Below the pieces are notes generated by a model, which searched no databases, was not told the origin of the DNA, and was given only the letters and a program-made list of their open reading frames with translations. DNA of 26,682 bases, taken from the NCBI GenBank assembly GCA_041481445.1, contig JBGPBV010000094.1:1-26682 (forward strand), read 5' to 3'. The DNA comes from AA29 sp041481445. GTDB taxonomy: Bacteria; Acidobacteriota; Vicinamibacteria; Fen-336. Positions 1-6,296 of this stretch are shown in pieces. The position numbers and the translations under genes were made by a program. Position 1 is the stretch's first letter; every line of letters begins with the position of its first letter.

Positions 1-1
1 C

Positions 2-403
2 GCTCCGAAACCGGCGGCAAGTCGCCTTGTCGTCATGCCGGCCAGCGACATGAAGTGGACTGATCTCGGCCCCGGCGCCCCGGGAGTCAAGGTTGCAGAT
101 CTGTGGGGCAACCATGCGAGCGGCGCGTTCGGCGCGCTGTTCAAGCTGCCGGCGGGATTCGCAGCTCCGCTCCATACGCACACCTATGACATGAAGGTCG
201 TGATCATCTCGGGGACCTACATCCAGGTCCCGGAGGGAAAGCCCGAATTCCGGCTGGGACCCGGCTCCTACTTCCTGCAGCCCGGCGGGAACTACCGCCA
301 CACGACCACTTGCGACAAGGCCTCCGACTGCGTGTTCCTCGTCGAAAGCAAGGGACCGTTCGATCTCAAGCCTGTCGATGCGGAAAAGGGGCCCACGAAG
401 TAG
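2..403 (+). CDS. cupin-domain protein (5' end probably outside window)
   Basis: This is a small single-domain cupin of the kind seen in ChrR-like/DUF4437 secreted proteins. The reading frame stays open to base 2. The first ATG is at 35, but related proteins usually carry a signal peptide before this point, so the true start is probably upstream of the window. Counting from that ATG, the first cupin motif holds H47 and H49 (LHTHT). The usual glutamate that follows is not evident, because the segment reads YDMKVVIISG. The second motif has the PGGNYRH pattern with H89. This leaves at most three histidine ligands, so a metal site is possible but atypical. I cannot assign a substrate. A 39-base gap separates it from the next gene on the same strand. 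The fold is clear and the role is unknown. Confidence 0.8.
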   Translation, partial: APKPAASRLVVMPASDMKWTDLGPGAPGVKVADLWGNHASGAFGALFKLPAGFAAPLHTHTYDMKVVIISGTYIQVPEGKPEFRLGPGSYFLQPGGNYRHTTTCDKASDCVFLVESKGPFDLKPVDAEKGPTK

Positions 404-442
404 CGAGGCACATGAGAGTTTCGTCTTGGACCGTCAGACCTC

Positions 443-904
443 ATGAAGCGCCGACGCGTTCTCGTCATGACTCTTGGAGCCGCATCAATTGCGCTCGTGG
501 GCACCAGCCTCTACCTGCTCTTTCCACGTCGAGTAGCCAGAGGCTTCTCGGCCGCGGGCGTCTCTAGCGTCATCCTGCGGGCATCGTCAGCCGAATCCGC
601 TCAGGTCAGCTACCATCCTCAGGGCTCCGAGATTCTCGTCTCCGGCCTACCCGCGGGTGGCGCTCGTGGCTATCACTCCGGTTCCTGGTGGTGGCGTGAG
701 ACGCCAGCTCGAAGCTGGGGCCTGGACTTCGTTGCCAGACAGTTCGGCAGCGTCCTCGTCATCTCCACCCAGAACGAGATCAGCTTCATGCACCACCAGT
801 ACCATCTTGACGCCATTGCCCTCGGGGTTCCTGAGGGCGTCCTTGTGCGCCGCGTTCCGCGGCAGCTCTCCGGAGAAGGCGCTCCAGATCTCCGTGCGCC
901 CTGA
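443..904 (+). CDS. hypothetical membrane-anchored or secreted protein
   Basis: I do not recognise this 153-residue protein. It starts with a basic run (MKRRR), followed by one hydrophobic segment at about residues 7-27 and then basic residues (PRRVAR). That pattern suggests an uncleaved membrane anchor or a signal peptide. The rest is soluble-looking, with a tryptophan-rich patch (GSWWW) near residues 80-84. No clear Shine-Dalgarno sequence precedes the ATG. It lies between a cupin and a lipoprotein on the same strand, with short gaps, and may be co-transcribed with them. Base composition is lower in GC than the rest of the window. The start codon and the reality of the gene are moderately supported by the N-terminal topology and the lack of a better frame. 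Confidence 0.6.
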   Translation: MKRRRVLVMTLGAASIALVGTSLYLLFPRRVARGFSAAGVSSVILRASSAESAQVSYHPQGSEILVSGLPAGGARGYHSGSWWWRETPARSWGLDFVARQFGSVLVISTQNEISFMHHQYHLDAIALGVPEGVLVRRVPRQLSGEGAPDLRAP

Positions 905-938
905 GCCGGTTCGACGGACTATCGAGTGAATTGAGGCG

Positions 939-1487
939 GTGAAGACCTCCTGGCGGGCCGTGTCGGCGTTGCTCCTGCTGGCGTCCTGTAGCCCGAGGGA
1001 CCGTTACGTCAAGCGCCCAGTGACTCAAGCAGAGGTTGTCGGTGACTGGGGGCCCTCAGCGGCCGTGGACGCCTGGACGCCCTCATCGCATGAAGAGGAC
1101 ACATTCGTTGGATTGCAGCGCCTGGTACTGCGGAGCAAGGGTTCCTGTCGCGTTCTCACTCCGGCCACGCGGTCTGGAGACGACGCGCCCTGGCGGAACC
1201 CGCTCGACGCCATACCCGGCCGCGAGTCCCGCACTTCTCCCCGACCGTCCTGTTCGTGGAGGCTCGGCGCCACCCGGTATGTGCCCGTGGACTCGATGCC
1301 AGACCAGGCCATTCTGGTTCCGGCGGTGCTGCTGTGGATAACCAACGGCGGGTGGGACTCCGGAGAAGTCGTCTTCTACCTGGACGAGAGGGCAGACACT
1401 CTCGTCTTGTGGCACAAGGCCAAAGATGCGTACTACCGCGATAGGGTCATCCTCGTCAGGAGGAAGCAGTCAGGGGACATCTCATGA
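939..1487 (+). CDS. hypothetical lipoprotein
   Basis: This is a 182-residue protein with a clear lipoprotein signal: a short basic N-terminus, a hydrophobic core (ALLLL) and the lipobox L-A-S-C with the acceptor cysteine at residue 17. It is therefore expected to be lipid-anchored in the cell envelope. The start is GTG. A GAGG run at 933-936 is very close to it, so ribosome binding may be weak or the start may differ slightly. The mature part reads like a small beta-rich domain, with an aromatic C-terminal stretch (VVFYLDERADTLVLWHK). No known family is recognised. Its stop overlaps the start of the following methyltransferase by four bases (ATGA at 1484-1487), so the two are very probably translated together. 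Confidence 0.7.
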   Translation: MKTSWRAVSALLLLASCSPRDRYVKRPVTQAEVVGDWGPSAAVDAWTPSSHEEDTFVGLQRLVLRSKGSCRVLTPATRSGDDAPWRNPLDAIPGRESRTSPRPSCSWRLGATRYVPVDSMPDQAILVPAVLLWITNGGWDSGEVVFYLDERADTLVLWHKAKDAYYRDRVILVRRKQSGDIS

Positions 1488-2323
1488 ACGGGCCAGGAGA
1501 GGGGGAGCAGGGGTCGGCATATGACCGCCGGCTCTTGCTGGGCGGCGCGAAGCGGAACGCGGTCCTGGACCTCTGGGAGGTCCAGCGATACGGCATCGAC
1601 AGCTTTGGCGATGCCGACTACATCTCCATCTACGGCATGCGACCTGCCGAATGGTATGCGAAGGGTGTCCGACTGCTCGGCCGAACTGCGGTCGAGTGCA
1701 CGCGAGATGAGTTGGGGGATGCGATCGGCAAGGACGTTGCTGTCACTGCCGCCGCTGCCGCGGCTACCGCCCGCTCATTCGTAGTCGACCCTTTCGCCGG
1801 CTCAGGCAACACGCTGTATTGGCTGCGGCGGCACCTGCCGCGCGCGCGGGCGCGAGGATTTGAGCTGGATGCCACGGTGTCTCGCCTCACTCAGCGGAAT
1901 CTCGAAGCCCTCGCGGTGCCCATCGACATCCTGAACACCGACTACCGGTCCGGCCTGGCCGAGACATCGGTGGAGGCGGATGAGTTGCTGATCACCTTCA
2001 TCGCACCGCCATGGGGTGAAGCGCTCGACAGGGTCTCCGGCCTCGACTTGCGGCGTACCACGCCACCAATCACCGAGGTCGTGGACGTCCTGCTCCGCGA
2101 GTTCAGGGAGCACCGGCTCCTCTGCGCGGTCCAGGTTCACGAGACCATCCATATTGGCTCCCTGGCCGATTTGAAAGCCCGTTTCGACTGGTCGGCGCTG
2201 CGAATCTATGGCCTGAACGCGCCAGGTGAGAACCACGGCATTCTGCTCGGAACCAAGGGATGGATTCCGACGGACGGCGGCCGCGGCCGACACTCGCTCG
2301 GGCGTCCGGCCGAGAGCGCCTGA
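1484..2323 (+). CDS. SAM-dependent methyltransferase, TGS1-like (Methyltransf_15-type)
   Basis: This is a 279-residue class I methyltransferase. The SAM-binding motif I is VDPFAGSGNT at residues 101-110. An acidic strand end (FELD, 126-129) would bind the ribose. Motif IV is APPW at 174-177, where most amino methyltransferases have [DN]PP[YFW]. Two features recall trimethylguanosine synthase (RNA cap guanine-N2 methyltransferase) proteins: the lead-in DLWEVQRYGIDSF at residues 29-41, and the Gly-Asn-Thr / PPWG pairing. Bacterial members of that fold have no established cap substrate, so the target could be RNA, DNA or a small molecule. It overlaps the upstream lipoprotein gene by four bases. 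Base composition is below that of the DNA after 2381. The methyltransferase fold is secure and the subfamily is tentative. Confidence 0.75.
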   Translation: MNGPGEGEQGSAYDRRLLLGGAKRNAVLDLWEVQRYGIDSFGDADYISIYGMRPAEWYAKGVRLLGRTAVECTRDELGDAIGKDVAVTAAAAAATARSFVVDPFAGSGNTLYWLRRHLPRARARGFELDATVSRLTQRNLEALAVPIDILNTDYRSGLAETSVEADELLITFIAPPWGEALDRVSGLDLRRTTPPITEVVDVLLREFREHRLLCAVQVHETIHIGSLADLKARFDWSALRIYGLNAPGENHGILLGTKGWIPTDGGRGRHSLGRPAESA

Positions 2324-2380
2324 AACGACCGGGGTCCCCGGACAGGCGGCGGATCGCGGTTTCGTCGCACAATCCGGGAC

Positions 2381-3970
2381 ATGCCCGGCCGCGACGTCCG
2401 CGATCTGCTGCTGGCGCGCCATCTCGAGCCCCAGCGCGCGGCCGAGATGCTCCGCCCGTACGGCTTCCAGGACCCCCTGGCCGCCGATCGCGAGCTCCAG
2501 GCGATCGCCGAGGACCCCGACGCCCGCCGGCGCCTGGCCGCGATCCTGCCCGCGCTGCTCGAAGGGCTGGGCGCGTCCGCCGACCCGGACGGCGCGCTCG
2601 GCAGGCTGGAGCGGTTCTTCCGGGCGGCGGGCGGGGCGATGCTGTCCCATCTCGCCGCCGATCCCCGCATGATCGACGTGCTCACCGTGGCCTTCGGGGC
2701 CAGCCCGTTCATGGCCGAGATCCTCACCCGCCATCCGGCCTGGCTCTACTGGCTCTCCGAGCCCGACGTCCTGGACCGGGCGCGCACCCGGGAGGAGACG
2801 GGCCGCGAGGTCGCGGCCGCCCTGGGCCCGCTGCGGAGCGAGGAGAGCCGGCGCGATGCCCTGCGCATCGCCAAGCGCCGCGAGATCCTGCACATCGGCG
2901 TGCGCGACCTCCTGCGCCGGGCCACGGTCGAACAGACCGTGGCCGCGCTGTCCGTGCTGGCCGACACGCTGATCGAGGCCGCCGCGGAGGTCGCGGAGGA
3001 TGCGCTCCGGAAGAGCCTCGGCCTGCGTCCGGCGGTACGGCCGGAGGCGGGCGAGGCGAGGCGCGGGCAGGGCCGCCGCGGCTTCACCGTCCTCGGCCTG
3101 GGCAAGCTCGGCGGCGAGGAGCTCAACTTCAGCTCCGACGTCGACCTCGTCTATCTCTACGATTCCGACGACGGCGGCGCGCCCGGCGGGCCTCCCCTGC
3201 ACGCGCGCGGCGACTACTTCCAGGCCCTGGCCCGCCGCCTCACCGACGTGCTGGGAGCCGTCACCGCCGAAGGGCAGGTCTATCGCGTCGACTTGCGCCT
3301 GCGCCCGGACGGACGCGCGGGGGCGGTGGCCGGCTCCCTCCCCTCGATGGAGGAGTACTACCGGACGCGCGGCGCGACCTGGGAGCGGCTGGCCCTGCTC
3401 AAGGCGCGGCCGGTGGCGGGCGACGCCGCCCTCGGGCGCCGGTTCTCCGCGCGCATGGCCGCCTTCGTCTTCCGCCGCGGGTTCGATCGCCCGGCCCTCG
3501 ACGAGATCCGGCGCGTGAAGCGCCAGTTGGACGGCCGGATCGCCGAGCGCTCGGAGAGCCACCGTCACGTCAAGCTCGGAGTGGGAGGGATCCGCGAGAT
3601 CGAGTTCGCCTGCCAGGTCCTCCAGGTCCGGTTCGGCGGCCGCCGGGCCCGCCTGCGCCCGCGGGGCACGCTGCCCGCGCTGGCCGCGCTGCGCGAGGCG
3701 GGCCTCCTCCCCGCCGAGGAGCACGACGCGCTGGCCCGCGCCTACGTGTTCCTGCGGGACGTGGAGAACAAGCTGCAGATCGTCGCCGACACGCAGGTGC
3801 ACGCCCTGCCGCAGGCGCCCGAGGAGATGCGGGCCTGCGCCCTCCGCCTGGGCTACCGCGACGGCCACGGCCGCTCCGCCGAGGACGCGCTCACCTCCGA
3901 CTACCGCGCGCACACCGGCGCCGCCCATCGCATCTTCGAGGACGTGCTGGCCGGCCCCCGGCTCCTCTGA
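2381..3970 (+). CDS. glnE: GlnE-like glutamine synthetase adenylyl-removase half (single nucleotidyltransferase domain)
   Basis: This 529-residue protein matches the N-terminal half of bifunctional GlnE, which controls glutamine synthetase by adding or removing AMP. Residues 1-230 are helical and contain the FGASPFMAEILTRHP stretch typical of the GlnE N-terminus. The nucleotidyltransferase signature runs from 239 to 260, with the GGEELNFSSDVD pattern that resembles the removase domain. The metal-binding acids are D253 and D255, and the third is D304 (VDLRLRP). A C-terminal helical region (GVGGIREIEF) completes the module. E. coli GlnE is about 946 residues with two such modules, so the transferase half is missing here. 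A candidate for it lies head-on downstream (3987-6251). The ATG sits 7 bases after a CACAAT hexamer, so it could be leaderless. Confidence 0.85.
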   Translation: MPGRDVRDLLLARHLEPQRAAEMLRPYGFQDPLAADRELQAIAEDPDARRRLAAILPALLEGLGASADPDGALGRLERFFRAAGGAMLSHLAADPRMIDVLTVAFGASPFMAEILTRHPAWLYWLSEPDVLDRARTREETGREVAAALGPLRSEESRRDALRIAKRREILHIGVRDLLRRATVEQTVAALSVLADTLIEAAAEVAEDALRKSLGLRPAVRPEAGEARRGQGRRGFTVLGLGKLGGEELNFSSDVDLVYLYDSDDGGAPGGPPLHARGDYFQALARRLTDVLGAVTAEGQVYRVDLRLRPDGRAGAVAGSLPSMEEYYRTRGATWERLALLKARPVAGDAALGRRFSARMAAFVFRRGFDRPALDEIRRVKRQLDGRIAERSESHRHVKLGVGGIREIEFACQVLQVRFGGRRARLRPRGTLPALAALREAGLLPAEEHDALARAYVFLRDVENKLQIVADTQVHALPQAPEEMRACALRLGYRDGHGRSAEDALTSDYRAHTGAAHRIFEDVLAGPRLL

Positions 3971-3990
3971 GCGCCGCCGGCGCCGCTCAG
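3967..3990. terminator. shared palindrome at convergent gene ends, possible bidirectional terminator
   Basis: The 24 bases form a near-perfect palindrome. The two 12-base halves are complementary at 11 positions, with one mismatched pair. It contains the TGA stop of the plus-strand GlnE-like gene (3968-3970) and the reverse complement of the TGA stop of the minus-strand gene (3987-3989). Either transcript could form a strong GC stem, although a few central bases must form the loop. No T-run follows on either strand, so this is not a classical intrinsic terminator. It may instead reduce read-through or protect 3' ends. Confidence 0.45.
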
Positions 3991-6251
3991 CCGAAGCGGG
4001 CGAGGAAGAACGAGTGGACGCGATCGCGGTGGCCGCGCACGTCCGCGCCCAGGAGCTCCGCCGCCGTCGCCCCCGTGCCCGGATATTCGAGGCGGCGGGC
4101 CAGCGAGCGCAGCTCCTCCGAGCCCTCCGGAGGAAGGAGCAGGTCGCGCGCGTTGCCCCGCACCATCCGCAGCCCGTCCGCGGCGCGCCTCCAGAAGACG
4201 TAGGCCTCGTCCAGCCGGCGGTGCTCCGCCTCGGAGAGGATACCCTTCGCGCGCAGGCCGTCCAGCGCCTCTTGCGTCGAAGGCGTGCGCAGCTCCGGGT
4301 GGGCACGGCCGTGCTGGATCTGCAGGTACTGCGCGGCGTACTCGACCTCGATCAGCCCGCCCGGGCTGTACTTCACGTTGAAGCGCCCGGAGGGAACCAG
4401 CTCGCGGGCCTGGCGGTCGCGCAGGTGCAGCGCGTCCGCGCGGTCCCAGGGCAGGCCGCTCCAGACGAAGGCGTCGCGCTGGGCCATCACCGCCCGCCCC
4501 AGGCCCGCGTCCCCCGCCACCGGGCGCAGCTTGATCAGGGCCTGGCGCTCGAAGGGGGCGGCGCCGCCGTCCGGCCGGTAGTAGTCGCGGATCGCCTCCA
4601 GCGGGCTGGCCAGCGCCCCTCCGCCTCCGAAGGGGCGCAGCCGCAGGTCGACGTGGAAGATCCCCTCCTCGCGGGCGTCGATGACTCCCACCAGCGCGCG
4701 CACCAGCTCGTCGAAGAACACGCCGCTCGGAATGCCGGTCCGATCGGTGCGGGCGTCCGGTCCGTCGTAGACGACGAGCATCTCAAGGTCGGAGGCGTAA
4801 CCCATCTCGCCCCCGCCGAACTTGCCCAGGCCGAAGATCGCCACCGGCGACTCGCCCCCCGACGGCAGGCGGGGCCAGCCGTGCTTCTCCTCGAGCCCCG
4901 CGCGGGCGAGCGCCAGCGCCTCCTCCACCACCGCCTCCGCCAGCTCGCCCAGCGCCCGGGAGAAACCCTCGAGCGTGAGCGCGGGGTCGAGGAGGTGCTT
5001 CATGTCCACGATCAGGAGCTGCTCGTCCTTGAAGTCGTTGAGGAGGCGCTTGCGGTCGTCGGGCGAGGCGCCCGCCGCCACCCGCGCGCGCAGCTCGCGG
5101 CGCCAGGCGCCGCCGGACGGCAGCTCGCGGCTCCTCCAGCCGCCGAGGACGGGCGCGAGGTGCTCGAGCTGCAGTCGCAGGAAGTCCTCCCACAGGAACT
5201 CGCTCGAGCCGAGGAGGCGGGCCAGCTCGCGCAGCCCTTCCGGCCGGGTCAAGGTGGCGAGGGCGGAGGGCGCACCCGCCATGGCTTCGTCCAGGAGCTG
5301 GTCGAAGTAGCGCAGGGCCCGCGCGGGGTCGGGGGCCCAGGGCAGGAGGTGGGTGAACTGCTTGATGAGCGCGACGGCCAGCCGGAGGGCCTGGCGGTCC
5401 GCCGCCGCCTCGATCTTCCCGCCGTCGCGATGCGCGATCCAGAAGCGGTCCCGCGCCTCGCCGCCCACGCTCTCGATGCGCACCTCGTGCACGTAGATGG
5501 CGCGCATGGCGAGGGCGTTGGCGAGGGCATACAGGAACCCCGGGGTGTCGCGGCCGCGCACGTCCATCACCGTCCAGCTCGAGGAGTCCTCGCCACCGAG
5601 CGTGATCTCGAGGGGGGCGAGGGCCTCGCCCCCCGGCCGGGCGGAGTCCCACGAGGCGGCCAGCGACTCGACCAGCCGGCGATTGAGCGCCTGCCGCGCG
5701 TCGTCCGCGCGGCCGGCCTCGCACAGCGCGAGCAGCTCGAGGAGGTCCTTCTCCAGGGCCGCCGCGTCCGGCTCGGCCGCGCCTGGCGCCGGCCGCACGC
5801 GGAACACGTCCACGATCGTGCGCGCGCCCGCCGGGGCCGGCCGGCGGCGCGGGCGCACGCGGCCCGCACGGCTTCGCGGCGGTACGGGCTCCATCGCGGG
5901 CTCGACGGCCGGTCCCACGAACGTATGAACGTGCCCGGACTCGATGCCGAGGCGGTGGACGGCCAGGAGCCCGCAGAGGAGCGAGAACTCGCCGAAGTAG
6001 TCCCGTGCCACCACCGTCACGTCGGAGCGGCCGCCCTCCCGCGGCGTCACCCGGACCCGCGCCGGCCGCGACGGGCCCAGCGCGGCGGCCATGCGGACGT
6101 GGGCGGCCACGTCCGCCGGCGCCTCCCGCGCGAAGTAGAGGGGATCCAGGCCGGCGACGAACGCGTCCAGCAGCTTCGGGTCCCAGGGGACGGGATCGGA
6201 CGCGAGGGCGGCGCGGATGGCCTCGACGGCCTCGGGGGGAGGACCGGCCAC
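3987..6251 (-). CDS. ACT-domain protein fused to GlnE-like adenylyl-transferase half
   Basis: This 754-residue protein begins with two ACT-like regulatory segments: about residues 77-115 (VTVVARDYFGEFSLLCGLLA) and 225-285 (WTVMDVRGRDTPGFLYALAN). ACT domains are typical of GlnD and of amino-acid-sensing enzymes. They are followed by a helical region (GSSEFLWEDF, about 348-357) and a GlnE-type nucleotidyltransferase signature at 474-495. That signature (GGGEMGYASDLE) resembles the C-terminal adenylyl-transferase domain of GlnE. The acids are D488 and E490, where the family usually has D-x-D, and D535 (VDLRLRP). A C-terminal helical domain follows (SPGGLIEVEY). I chose the GTG at 6251 because coding-like sequence starts there and a TATAGT hexamer lies just before it. 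The longer open frame to 7250 is antisense to the polymerase gene. The likely role is glutamine synthetase control with ligand sensing. The substrate is inferred. Confidence 0.82.
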   Translation of the reverse strand: MAGPPPEAVEAIRAALASDPVPWDPKLLDAFVAGLDPLYFAREAPADVAAHVRMAAALGPSRPARVRVTPREGGRSDVTVVARDYFGEFSLLCGLLAVHRLGIESGHVHTFVGPAVEPAMEPVPPRSRAGRVRPRRRPAPAGARTIVDVFRVRPAPGAAEPDAAALEKDLLELLALCEAGRADDARQALNRRLVESLAASWDSARPGGEALAPLEITLGGEDSSSWTVMDVRGRDTPGFLYALANALAMRAIYVHEVRIESVGGEARDRFWIAHRDGGKIEAAADRQALRLAVALIKQFTHLLPWAPDPARALRYFDQLLDEAMAGAPSALATLTRPEGLRELARLLGSSEFLWEDFLRLQLEHLAPVLGGWRSRELPSGGAWRRELRARVAAGASPDDRKRLLNDFKDEQLLIVDMKHLLDPALTLEGFSRALGELAEAVVEEALALARAGLEEKHGWPRLPSGGESPVAIFGLGKFGGGEMGYASDLEMLVVYDGPDARTDRTGIPSGVFFDELVRALVGVIDAREEGIFHVDLRLRPFGGGGALASPLEAIRDYYRPDGGAAPFERQALIKLRPVAGDAGLGRAVMAQRDAFVWSGLPWDRADALHLRDRQARELVPSGRFNVKYSPGGLIEVEYAAQYLQIQHGRAHPELRTPSTQEALDGLRAKGILSEAEHRRLDEAYVFWRRAADGLRMVRGNARDLLLPPEGSEELRSLARRLEYPGTGATAAELLGADVRGHRDRVHSFFLARFG

Positions 6252-6257
6252 CCCGCG

Positions 6258-6263
6258 ACTATA
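6258..6263 (-). promoter_or_regulatory. -10-like hexamer for the ACT/GlnE-like gene
   Basis: On the minus strand this reads TATAGT, five of six matches to the bacterial -10 consensus. Its last base lies 6 bases before the GTG at 6251, so transcription would begin at or next to the start codon, giving a leaderless mRNA. I see no convincing -35 element. There is no Shine-Dalgarno sequence in front of the GTG, which agrees with a leaderless reading. Confidence 0.4.
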
Positions 6264-6281
6264 TCCCGGCCGCCAAGGCCG

Positions 6282-6287
6282 TATCCT
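6282..6287 (+). promoter_or_regulatory. -10-like hexamer for the LigD-type polymerase gene
   Basis: This reads TATCCT and begins a TATCCTTCTCC run that recurs almost unchanged (TATCCTTTTCC) at 12352-12362, in front of another gene. It ends 9 bases before the GTG at 6297, so the 5' leader would be a few bases at most. The -35 region is weak. It belongs to a divergent intergenic space of only 45 bases that must serve both genes. Confidence 0.38.
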
Positions 6288-6296
6288 TCTCCTCGC

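Noticed and set aside
657..929. Alternative frame overlapping the hypothetical protein at 443-904
   Set aside because: It lies inside a frame with a plausible membrane-anchor N-terminus and shows serine- and proline-rich shadow composition.
2260..4203. 647-codon plus-strand open frame in another frame of the GlnE-like gene
   Set aside because: It is made mostly of R, P, G and A and lies out of frame with a conserved enzyme.
1802..4306. 834-codon minus-strand open frame covering the methyltransferase and GlnE-like genes
   Set aside because: It spans two well-supported plus-strand genes, and its composition is that of an antisense shadow.
4014..6296. Upstream part of the plus-strand open frame that ends in the LigD-type polymerase
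   Set aside because: This part is antisense to the ACT/GlnE-like gene. Recognisable polymerase sequence begins only after the GTG at 6297.
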